Shown: positions 5,868-11,978, numbered from the stretch's first letter. The stretch: DNA of 12,019 nt from Candidatus Nomurabacteria bacterium (GCA_943357975.1 CALRGS010000012.1:1-12019), one strand, 5' to 3'. Notes: generated from the letters alone by a model not told the origin. Program-made: numbers and translations.

Positions 5868-6489
5868 AGAATTAAAAATTGTTTTTGGAATCCTAGGAGC
5901 CGTTGCTATTGCAGTTATTGTTACCCTAGCTTCTCAGAATACTCCATCAGTCACTTCAGAAAAATTAGTCGGCGCAGCTGTGCATATGACCAGTACTAAG
6001 GATGCTAAGGTTACCGTGGTTATCTTTGGTGACTATGAATGTCCTGCGTGTGGGGTCGCACATCCTATTACTAAACAGCTCATGAAAGATTATGCAGATA
6101 ATCCTGAGGTTAATTTCGTGTTTAGAAACTTTCCACTTCCGCAGCATGCACATGCTTTAATTTCAGCACAAGCCGCAGAAGCTGCTGGAGCTCAAGGAAA
6201 GTTTTGGGAAATGCATGATTTGCTCTATGAATATCAAAAGGATTGGGTAAATAGTGCTGATCCTTTAGACATATTTGTAGCATACGCTACTCAATTAGGA
6301 CTTGATGTGCCAAAGTTTAAACAAGAAGTGTCAGATAATGCTTATCAAGCAATTATTAATAAAGACAAGGCAGATGCTGCAGCGCTCAATGTTCAATGGA
6401 CACCAAGTATCTATATTAATGGAGTATTAGAACAAAAAATTCCCCCTGTTGAAGAGTTTAAATCAAAAATTGAGGCACTCTTAAAGTAG
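5860..6489 (+). CDS. Membrane-anchored DsbA-like thiol oxidase
   Basis: A 209-aa thioredoxin-fold protein of the DsbA/BdbD class that introduces disulfides into exported proteins. Residues 7-25 form one hydrophobic segment without a clear cleavage site, so it is probably anchored with its domain outside the membrane. The active site is C61-P-A-C64 in FGDYECPACGVAHP. FRNFPLPQHAHAL (88-100) follows, as is typical of the DsbA_4/Thioredoxin_4 group, and the cis-proline loop is T181-P182 in WTPSIYINGV. The helical insertion between about 100 and 170 is complete. The partner dsbB overlaps its start by 8 nt (ATGCCTAA). It converges on the minus-strand anti-sigma candidate with only 14 nt between stop codons and no clear terminator. 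The symbol is withheld because DsbA, BdbD and similar names are used interchangeably for this group. Confidence 0.93.
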   Translation: MPKELKIVFGILGAVAIAVIVTLASQNTPSVTSEKLVGAAVHMTSTKDAKVTVVIFGDYECPACGVAHPITKQLMKDYADNPEVNFVFRNFPLPQHAHALISAQAAEAAGAQGKFWEMHDLLYEYQKDWVNSADPLDIFVAYATQLGLDVPKFKQEVSDNAYQAIINKDKADAAALNVQWTPSIYINGVLEQKIPPVEEFKSKIEALLK

Positions 6490-6503
6490 TCGTGCGGAGT
6501 TCA

Positions 6504-7577
6504 CTATTCGCGAGGAGTCGTTGATTGAAGCAATAACAGTTGTGCTTTTTCTGTAGCAGTTACATCCACTTGGTATGTTTTTTCAAGCGATTTAGTAAGT
6601 GTTATTTCATCAAGGATTTGTCCTGCTTTTTCAAGGATTACCAAGGCTTCACTATACAATCCTGCCGTCATTTTAACTTGAGCATCCTCGATAAGGATCA
6701 CAGCTTTTTCACGAGGAGTTTTTTCATACTCGGGAACTTCAATTTTTGCAGCGGTAGCCAGTACTGGGACCAGTTCTTTTGAAGAGCTAGCGGTCAATAG
6801 GTCAGGGGAATCCGTTCCTGTGGTGATCACAGGTTCTGATGTAAGCATAGGCACAGGAATTGATTCAAGAAGCGTGGTTACTTCAGCAAGTCGCTTCGCC
6901 GCTGAGATTTTTGTGGTGTCATCGGCTTTTAAGGCAACAATTTGTTCGAATTTTGTTTTTTCAGTAGCAAGTTTTTTGGTAGTAACTTGAGCTGCAAGCA
7001 CAATAGGACCAATATTTTGATTGGTGTTCTGTTCGATACTTGCAAGGATACGTCCATTACTCGAGAATGTTGTTTCGAGAGTACTTGCCGCAGAAAGTGC
7101 CAACTCAGGATTTTCATTCTGAATACGCTCAGCAATATCCTTGATTGCGGTTCGAGAATGCTCAATACCAGCCTGGATAACTGCAGACGAGGTGGTATCA
7201 AGTTGTTGGTTTACAGCGAGACGGGTAGCTTCCTTGAATCGAGTTTCAATACGCTTGGTTTCAAAGGCAATAACCGCCTCAGGAGTTTTTTGACCCTTGG
7301 CTTGATATTCCTCGATCCAAATTTTTATAGGATAAAGCTTACTATTAGGAAGTGATTGGTATGAAGCACTAGTAACACCAATAGATCCACCTAATACAAG
7401 TACCAAGCTCGCCAAAGCAAGACTTGCGTAACGAAATGTATACGGAGAAAGAAGGCCAGATTTTACTGGGTGACTTGTTACGTACGAAACTAGTATCGTT
7501 TTCATACGTCGCTTCTCCTCAGGTGTCATCTGATTCTTATCGAGATAATATTTAATTGTTTCAAATGGGTTGTTCAT
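6504..7577 (-). CDS. Putative membrane anti-sigma factor, DUF5667-like
   Basis: A 357-aa protein directly downstream of the ECF sigma gene (6-nt gap, same operon). The first 45 residues are cytoplasmic and charged, followed by one membrane helix at about 48-70 (SLALASLVLVLGGSIGV). Next comes SLPNSKLYPIKIWIEEY (75-91), matching the start of DUF5667-type domains (LPGd.LYP.K...E), with a helical E/R/K-rich stretch (FETKRIETRFKEA, 105-117). The rest is Ala/Thr/Glu-rich and helical, extracytoplasmic, and of no family I know. Gene position and topology fit an anti-sigma factor whose N-terminus holds the sigma factor at the membrane and whose outer domain senses envelope state. This role is inference: no zinc-finger HxxxCxxC anti-sigma motif is present. 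The start at ATG 7577 has no ribosome binding site at a usable distance. RseP in this window could in principle process it. Confidence 0.8.
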   Translation of the reverse strand: MNNPFETIKYYLDKNQMTPEEKRRMKTILVSYVTSHPVKSGLLSPYTFRYASLALASLVLVLGGSIGVTSASYQSLPNSKLYPIKIWIEEYQAKGQKTPEAVIAFETKRIETRFKEATRLAVNQQLDTTSSAVIQAGIEHSRTAIKDIAERIQNENPELALSAASTLETTFSSNGRILASIEQNTNQNIGPIVLAAQVTTKKLATEKTKFEQIVALKADDTTKISAAKRLAEVTTLLESIPVPMLTSEPVITTGTDSPDLLTASSSKELVPVLATAAKIEVPEYEKTPREKAVILIEDAQVKMTAGLYSEALVILEKAGQILDEITLTKSLEKTYQVDVTATEKAQLLLLQSTTPRE

Positions 7578-7583
7578 AAAATG

Positions 7584-8123
7584 TTATTCGTAGGACTCCT
7601 CGGGGAATAATTTCTGTGCAAGTTTGATAGCACGATGGATGCGGACAGAGATGGTGTTTTCCGACTCCTTGTAAATTTTTGCAATTTCAGGAATCGTAAG
7701 TTCTTGGATAAATCGGAGCGAGAGTATTTCAAAATGTTGTTCGGGAAGCTGTTTCAGTTTATCAATCATCATATGCTGATCCAGAGCTGATCCTGTGGGA
7801 ATCATGCTCGTATCAGGAATATCCTCGGAAGGTGACTCATCATTAAACAGCGCATCAAGGGACAAAGCCTGCTTTTTGCGACTGTGGTCAATAATGAGGT
7901 TGCGAGCTGTCCTATAGAGGAAAGCTCGTGCCATGTCGATAGTTTTACCATTTCTGAGGTAATCCCAGGTCTTTATAAAAGTTTCCTGGGTAATATCTAG
8001 GGCAAGGTCACGATTGCGTGTTTTTGAAAGACAAAATCGGAAGATTTCATCACTGAAACCGTCATGCATTTCCATGAATAGCTTCTCAACGGCTCGATTG
8101 TTATCAGAACGAGGTTCTTTCAT
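7584..8123 (-). CDS. ECF-type RNA polymerase sigma factor
   Basis: A 179-aa extracytoplasmic-function sigma factor that directs RNA polymerase to a small regulon. Region 2 spans about 24-83 and has the familiar RDLALDITQETFIKTWDYL (38-56) and FLYRTARNLIIDHSRKK (68-84) sequences, the -10 recognition and melting part. Region 4 spans about 124-173, with LPEQHFEILSLRF..ELTIPEIAKI and the helix-turn-helix ENTISVRIHRAIKLAQK that reads the -35. The linker is acidic and Ser/Pro-rich. The start at 8123 is chosen because its promoter -10 (8168-8163) lies inside a longer alternative ORF beginning at 8195; that extension would also overlap the divergent gene. It is co-transcribed with the putative anti-sigma gene. 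ECF genes often regulate themselves, but its own promoter here looks like the housekeeping type. Confidence 0.92.
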   Translation of the reverse strand: MKEPRSDNNRAVEKLFMEMHDGFSDEIFRFCLSKTRNRDLALDITQETFIKTWDYLRNGKTIDMARAFLYRTARNLIIDHSRKKQALSLDALFNDESPSEDIPDTSMIPTGSALDQHMMIDKLKQLPEQHFEILSLRFIQELTIPEIAKIYKESENTISVRIHRAIKLAQKLFPEESYE

Positions 8124-8162
8124 ATAGGATGACGTAAGAGGAGGTTTTTTCTTACAAGCCTT

Positions 8163-8192
8163 AGTATATGCTACAATAGCACCTATATGCAA
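8163..8192 (-). promoter_or_regulatory. Promoter of the ECF sigma operon
   Basis: Read on the minus strand: TTGCAT (8192-8187), an 18-bp spacer and TATACT (8168-8163). The transcript would start near 8156, giving a leader of about 33 nt before the ATG at 8123. The -35 box coincides with the start codon of the divergent gene at 8187. Confidence 0.55.
8169..8177 (+). promoter_or_regulatory. Extended -10 promoter of the NADH dehydrogenase-like gene (leaderless)
   Basis: TGCTACAAT (hexamer 8172-8177) is followed by 9 nt and the ATG at 8187. It lies in the spacer of the divergent sigma-operon promoter, so RNA polymerase cannot occupy both at once. Confidence 0.6.
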
Positions 8193-9362
8193 CAAAAAGT
8201 ACTTATCGTAGGTGGGGGATTTGGTGGTATTCGTACCGCTTTAGACCTTGCGAAGAAAGGGGGATTCGAAATTACCCTTATTTCTAAGAATCCAAATTTT
8301 GAATATTATCCAGGACTACACAAGATCCTTGGGATCTCTGAACGGGTCACGGTTCAAGTGCCTCTCGCAACTATTTTCAAGAATAAGCAAGTAACCCTTG
8401 TTATTGATACGGTTGTCGAAGTTGATCTAGAGCAAAAAAGAGTTACGACAAATACAGGTGTATTCCAAGGAGATTTTCTGGTGATTGCTGTAGGGAGTCA
8501 GACTGAGTATTTTGGTATTGCAGGACTTCCAGAAATGGCGTACGGATTTAAATCTGTAGCCGAGGCAAAAAAATTGCGAGCTCATATCGAAACTCTTTTT
8601 GAGAAACATGCCAAGACTGAGAAGACTGAGACGGTGGTAGGGCTACACATGGTAATTGTAGGAGCTGGGCCAAACGGAGTAGATCTCGCAGGAGAACTTG
8701 CCTCACTCGATAAGTATCTCGCTAAGAAATACGGAGTTCTCGAATCATTCATCACAGTTGACCTCATTGAAGCTGGTTCTCGAGTGCTCGGTATGATGTC
8801 CGAATCAGTAAGTCATCAAGTAGAACAGCGGTTGCGTAGCTTGGGGGTGAATATTTTATGCAACCGTGAGTTACGTAAAGAAGATTCTTGGACGGTTAAA
8901 TTTGCTGATATGACTATTGGAGCGCAGACCCTGGTTTGGACTGCGGGAATTATTACTAACGAGCTCGTTACTAAGATCAAAGGACTTACTCTTGCAAAAA
9001 GGAATCGTGTCATTGTGGATAACTATTTGCAGCCAACAAATGGTGAATCTGTTTTCAAAGACGTGTTTTGCATTGGGGATATTGCAGATACCAAATATGC
9101 AGGGCTTGCTCAAACAGCTCTGTCGGATGGAACATATGTAGCACGAACGATTTCTAAGGAATCTGCAGGTAAGCATCTCAAAAACTATTCAGCAAAACCT
9201 GTTGCCTATAACATTGGTGTTGGTCCTCGCTGGGCAGTGCTTACCATTGGCTCATTCGAAACATTTGGCTTGTTGCCACACGTGATGCGAACACTTATTG
9301 ATATCAGGTTTTTCCTTTCTATTTTGCCTGTGCGTGAGGTGTGGAAATTATATTCAAAATAG
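8187..9362 (+). CDS. Type-II NADH dehydrogenase-like FAD/NAD(P) oxidoreductase
   Basis: A 391-aa two-dinucleotide-binding flavoprotein. The FAD Rossmann motif is VLIVGGGFGGIRTALDL (5-21), the NAD(P)H motif is MVIVGAGPNGVDLAGELA (155-172), and the second FAD motif is VFCIGDIA (293-300), followed by AQTALSDG (308-315), where type-II enzymes place the quinone-side helix. No CxxC redox pair is present, so it is not a disulfide reductase. The C-terminus (355-390) is hydrophobic then basic, like the amphipathic membrane anchor of Ndh enzymes. The likely role is NADH:quinone electron transfer at the inner face of the membrane without proton pumping; sulfide:quinone reductase-like or coenzyme A-type functions are less likely. 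Ndh of E. coli is about 434 aa. The gene starts behind an extended -10 and is divergent from the sigma operon. Its last 44 nt overlap the convergent uracil-DNA glycosylase gene. Confidence 0.88.
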   Translation: MQQKVLIVGGGFGGIRTALDLAKKGGFEITLISKNPNFEYYPGLHKILGISERVTVQVPLATIFKNKQVTLVIDTVVEVDLEQKRVTTNTGVFQGDFLVIAVGSQTEYFGIAGLPEMAYGFKSVAEAKKLRAHIETLFEKHAKTEKTETVVGLHMVIVGAGPNGVDLAGELASLDKYLAKKYGVLESFITVDLIEAGSRVLGMMSESVSHQVEQRLRSLGVNILCNRELRKEDSWTVKFADMTIGAQTLVWTAGIITNELVTKIKGLTLAKRNRVIVDNYLQPTNGESVFKDVFCIGDIADTKYAGLAQTALSDGTYVARTISKESAGKHLKNYSAKPVAYNIGVGPRWAVLTIGSFETFGLLPHVMRTLIDIRFFLSILPVREVWKLYSK

Positions 9363-9915
9363 TAGGTATCTTTGCGAAGTCTTCAAGGAGGGTTGCTCGC
9401 ATACCTCCGTTATAGAGCGCTGCTGCTGGATGATAAAGTGGGAGAAAGTATTCCGTAGGAAGGTATGGAATTTTTCTATGCACCAATTTCCCATGCGCAT
9501 CAGAGATGATGAGTTCTGGAAGGAAATGCGTCATCGAATGCCGCCCAAGGAAAATAACTAAATCTGGTTTGATAAAGTTAAGTTCTGCATAGAGCCAAGG
9601 CGCACATTCAATTTTCTCGTGACGTTCAGGATCGCGATTATCAGGTGGGCGATATTTTACAATATTGGTAATATAAATGTCTTCTCGTTTCATTCCAATA
9701 GATGCCAACATCTCAGCGAGGAATTTTCCTGCAGCTCCAATAAAAGGCTTACCGGTCTCATCTTCCTTCTTACCAGGAGCTTCACCAATAAATACAATCC
9801 TTGCATCAGGATTCCCATCGCCAAATACCGGCTGGATGGCCGTTTCTTTGAGTTTGCATTCACAGAGCGTGTGAAATTGCTGATGCAATTCAAGGAGTTT
9901 TTGGGCTCGGGTCAT
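9319..9915 (-). CDS. Uracil-DNA glycosylase, family-4 type, with altered Fe-S ligands
   Basis: A 198-aa enzyme that removes uracil from DNA to start base-excision repair. Motif A is FIGEAPGKKEDETGKPFIGAAG (42-63), with GEAPG at 44-48 as in family 4 rather than family 1 or 5. Motif B is YHPAAAL (161-167), and YITNIVKYRPPDNRDP (81-96) lies between them. Family-4 enzymes hold a [4Fe-4S] cluster with four Cys. Here the first pair is C18-E-C20 instead of CxxC, the third ligand (usually in KCRPP) is Y88, and the fourth, C104, is kept, so a normal cluster is unlikely. The length is usual for the family. The start at ATG 9915 lies 6 nt after an extended -10. Its 3' end overlaps the convergent flavoprotein gene by 44 nt. 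The assignment is confident; cluster loss is inferred from the residues. Confidence 0.9.
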   Translation of the reverse strand: MTRAQKLLELHQQFHTLCECKLKETAIQPVFGDGNPDARIVFIGEAPGKKEDETGKPFIGAAGKFLAEMLASIGMKREDIYITNIVKYRPPDNRDPERHEKIECAPWLYAELNFIKPDLVIFLGRHSMTHFLPELIISDAHGKLVHRKIPYLPTEYFLPLYHPAAALYNGGMRATLLEDFAKIPTILNIISTPHAQAK

Positions 9916-9921
9916 ACTTTT

Positions 9922-9946
9922 ATTTTACCATATTTTATGGTATACA
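9922..9946. promoter_or_regulatory. Back-to-back extended -10 promoters in a palindrome
   Basis: The palindrome TACCATA-TTT-TATGGTA (9926-9942) carries an outward-facing extended -10 in each half. On the minus strand it is TGGTAAAAT (9930-9922), 6 nt before the glycosylase ATG at 9915. On the plus strand it is TGGTATACA (9938-9946), 9 nt before the ATG at 9956. Both transcripts would be leaderless or nearly so. The palindrome could also be a repressor site. Confidence 0.6.
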
Positions 9947-9955
9947 AGAGGTACT

Positions 9956-10198
9956 ATGTTTCAAAAATTTATCCTCAAAAAACTGATTGGAAGTAAGCTT
10001 AAGGCAGCAGGTATGAATGATGCGCAGGTTGAGCAGCTCCTTGAAGTGGTCCAAAAGAATCCAGCGTTTTTTAAAAAGATTCAAGATCAAGTCGAAACCA
10101 AGAAAAAGCAAGGTATTCCTGAACAGGCTGCCATGATGACGGTTATGCGTGAGCATCAAGGTGAATTGCAGAAGATTTTAAGTGGGATGCAGAAATAG
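9956..10198 (+). CDS. Small helical conserved-type protein, 80 aa
   Basis: An 80-residue, strongly basic-acidic, all-helical protein beginning MFQKFILKKLIGSKLK. The first 16 residues are hydrophobic and basic and could be an amphipathic helix. NDAQVEQLLEVVQKNPAFFKKIQDQV (21-46) and a C-terminal helix follow. Small proteins of this look, with an N-terminal MFQKF..KK and a KNP.FF.KI segment, occur in Parcubacteria to my recollection, with no known function. It lacks Cys, a signal peptide and a full membrane span. The start at ATG 9956 follows an extended -10 by 9 nt; an AGAGG at 9947-9951 might also act as a weak Shine-Dalgarno. It ends 14 nt before the cyclodipeptide synthase fusion and may be co-transcribed with it. 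No function is assigned. Confidence 0.8.
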   Translation: MFQKFILKKLIGSKLKAAGMNDAQVEQLLEVVQKNPAFFKKIQDQVETKKKQGIPEQAAMMTVMREHQGELQKILSGMQK

Positions 10199-10204
10199 TA
10201 TTCA
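10199..10204 (+). promoter_or_regulatory. Possible -10 box of the cyclodipeptide synthase fusion gene
   Basis: TATTCA overlaps the stop region of the upstream gene and lies 8 nt before the ATG at 10213, the same spacing as the other leaderless-type starts. It lacks the TG extension and a -35, so read-through from 9956 is an equal alternative. Confidence 0.3.
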
Positions 10205-10212
10205 ACCTAACT

Positions 10213-11577
10213 ATGCAAGTTCCTAATTCAGACACTTTTTATATAATCGGTATGAGTCCGGGGAATAGTTATTTTAAGGACGAAGAAATCAAATATTTGC
10301 TTGAAAAAACCGTGAGTCGTTATGGGAGGGTAGCTATTATGATTGCCGATGTCCCCGCAATTGCAACCTATGTTGCTTTTGGATATGCAGAAAATAAAGC
10401 CCGCCGACTAAAAGCTATTCCACAAGGAAATTTGCTCAAAAATAAGGTAACTCGTGGAATGGGAGATCTTGGGTACTCATCAGATCAAGTACGTATTATT
10501 GAATGGGCAGATGAGGTTGAGAATAATACTGATTACCAAAAATCACTTACAGCTATCAAGTCGCTTTATAATACCAATTTAAAATTTCAACATGATGCAG
10601 ATGAAACAACGAGAACGGTACTTGTGGGATCAAAAAGAGAGCTTGTAGATATTGAAAAATCTGTAAAAACAGCAGTGCACTATTTACTCTCAGAATTTGC
10701 ATTTCTTGTATGGGCTCCAAAATTATTACACGTCCAAAAAGTTGTGTACATTTATCATAAAAATTGGCTAGTGTATGAAAATTTTATTGCAGGAATATAC
10801 GACTCCATACCAAAATCTGGAATGGAGTTCCTGCTCATGGAAAATCCTTACGAAACCTATAACCCTCTTTGGGCACTTGAGGAAACCGATATTGATAGTA
10901 GTTATGTCAACAGTCTTGATCGAGTAACTAAGACTAAAACGTTACGTGTTGCATTTTCAAATTATCCACCAGCCCTTATTCAGGACAAGAACGGTAATAT
11001 TTCTGGAATTTTTTATGAAATTATTATGCGCATTGCTAAAAAATATGGTTGGAATGTTGTTTGGAGCGAGGAAACCGGATATGGAGTAATTATTGAAGGG
11101 CTTGAATCGAATAGGTTCGATATTTTTGGGAGTACTGTATGGCCAACACCAGAGCGTCTCGAGAGTGCAAGCTTCTCGGAATCCCTCTATACTAGTGAGG
11201 TTTTTGAATGGGTAAGACCAGATTTTATTTTGGATAAAAATGATTTAAATACTCGAGTGGTGGTTAAGGAAGGGGATATCTCCCACTCAATTACTCTTAC
11301 CGATTATCCTAACAATCGACTGGTATACGTACCACAACTTACAGACCCCCGGGAACTTCTTACCTTTGTTGCAACAAATCGTGGCGATGTGACCTTTGCT
11401 GAGCCTTCTTTGGTAAACCTATTTAACGAAACCTCTGAAATAAAATTAATCCGAGCCTCCGATACTCCAATACGGACCTATGGAAATACCTTTATATTTA
11501 AAAAAGACGATGTAAGTCTGAGAGATGTGTTTAATCAAGAGCTTGAAATGTTCACGAAACTCATTTTGGAGAAATAA
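10213..11577 (+). CDS. Cyclodipeptide synthase fused to an amino-acid-binding SBP_bac_3 domain
   Basis: A 454-aa two-domain protein in one uninterrupted frame. Residues 1-212 form a complete tRNA-dependent cyclodipeptide synthase, which takes two aminoacyl-tRNAs and makes a cyclic dipeptide. IIGMSPGNSYF (11-21) carries the nucleophile S15 and N18; Y157 and E161 lie in HYLLSE; Y181-H182 lie in YIYHKNW. These match AlbC S37, N40, Y178, E182, Y202 and H203 in order and with identical spacing (3, 4 and 24 residues), so it is NYH type. After a linker (213-241), residues 242-454 form an SBP_bac_3 domain: LRVAFSNYPPAL, GIFYEIIMRIAKKYGW (265-280), GLESNRFDIFGSTVWPTPERLE (296-317), VVKEGDIS and GDVTFAEPS (391-399). 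R315 sits where such proteins bind the ligand carboxylate. No signal peptide precedes either domain, so both act in the cytoplasm. Product, ligand and role are unknown; no tailoring enzyme lies next to it. Confidence 0.9.
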   Translation: MQVPNSDTFYIIGMSPGNSYFKDEEIKYLLEKTVSRYGRVAIMIADVPAIATYVAFGYAENKARRLKAIPQGNLLKNKVTRGMGDLGYSSDQVRIIEWADEVENNTDYQKSLTAIKSLYNTNLKFQHDADETTRTVLVGSKRELVDIEKSVKTAVHYLLSEFAFLVWAPKLLHVQKVVYIYHKNWLVYENFIAGIYDSIPKSGMEFLLMENPYETYNPLWALEETDIDSSYVNSLDRVTKTKTLRVAFSNYPPALIQDKNGNISGIFYEIIMRIAKKYGWNVVWSEETGYGVIIEGLESNRFDIFGSTVWPTPERLESASFSESLYTSEVFEWVRPDFILDKNDLNTRVVVKEGDISHSITLTDYPNNRLVYVPQLTDPRELLTFVATNRGDVTFAEPSLVNLFNETSEIKLIRASDTPIRTYGNTFIFKKDDVSLRDVFNQELEMFTKLILEK

Positions 11578-11609
11578 AAAACCGCTGGGCAAAACCATAC
11601 GGCATTTTT
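11576..11609. terminator. Weak bidirectional terminator between convergent genes
   Basis: An A-run (11576-11581), CCG, TGG, a 6-nt loop, CCA, CGG and TTTTT (11605-11609) form a bulged stem with A and T flanks on both sides. It lies right after the fusion gene stop codon and 13 nt beyond the stop codon of the minus-strand gene. The stem is interrupted, so confidence is modest. Confidence 0.4.
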
Positions 11610-11621
11610 CAAGGTGTTTAG

Positions 11622-11978
11622 TTACACAGGTGACCACGTCCTCTTGACCCATTTATGGTCGTTCAGTCGATAGCCGCGACATTGGAGTTGGCTTTGAAGC
11701 TCCTCCTCAATAGCGATTCTGTATGACGACTTGGACTTTCTTGTTCTGTGAGGCCAGAGCCTGATAAGGTCTTCATCCTCAACTTTTTCAATTTCAGTAG
11801 TAAGAATCAGACCTGCGTCATTGCGATAAAAAATTGCCTTGGTCGAGTGTGTTGCTAATACGACACCCACAAGGTACTTTTTCCAGTGCTGAATTCTTAT
11901 AAAAATAATGACACCTTTGATTTTTATGAATGTAAATTTAAGATGTTTGCATACGGTATAGTCTCTATGTGTGGGCAT
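11622..11978 (-). CDS. Hypothetical protein, 118 aa
   Basis: An ORF of 118 residues that I do not recognise. The N-terminal third is basic with a short hydrophobic stretch (GVIIFIRI, then YLVGVVLA) too broken by charge for a clear membrane helix. The C-terminal part is charged and rich in Arg, Lys and Glu (for example HRTRKSKSSYRIAIEEEL) and ends with a Trp-containing basic tail. No catalytic motif is visible. It converges on the cyclodipeptide synthase fusion with 44 nt between stop codons. No Shine-Dalgarno and no clear -10 can be found in the 41 nt between its ATG and the window edge. It is the only sizeable ORF here on either strand, which supports it, but it could be a decayed or chance ORF. 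Confidence 0.45.
   Translation of the reverse strand: MPTHRDYTVCKHLKFTFIKIKGVIIFIRIQHWKKYLVGVVLATHSTKAIFYRNDAGLILTTEIEKVEDEDLIRLWPHRTRKSKSSYRIAIEEELQSQLQCRGYRLNDHKWVKRTWSPV

Noticed and set aside
6942..7355. Plus-strand ORF opposite the anti-sigma gene
   Set aside because: Its Cys- and Phe-rich translation is the typical complement of a Glu/Lys/Ala-rich gene; it has no promoter or known motif.
8124..8195. Longer start for the ECF sigma factor (24 more residues)
   Set aside because: The extension would overlap the divergent flavoprotein gene and contains the likely promoter -10 box; region 2 needs no such leader.
8187..9362. The NADH dehydrogenase-like protein as a cyclodipeptide oxidase partner of the synthase
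   Set aside because: Cyclodipeptide oxidases are small FMN nitroreductase-like proteins; this is a two-Rossmann flavoprotein of Ndh type and is separated from the synthase by a divergent gene.
9298..9561. Plus-strand ORF across the end of the flavoprotein gene
   Set aside because: It overlaps two well-supported genes in another frame and has a low-complexity, unrecognisable translation.
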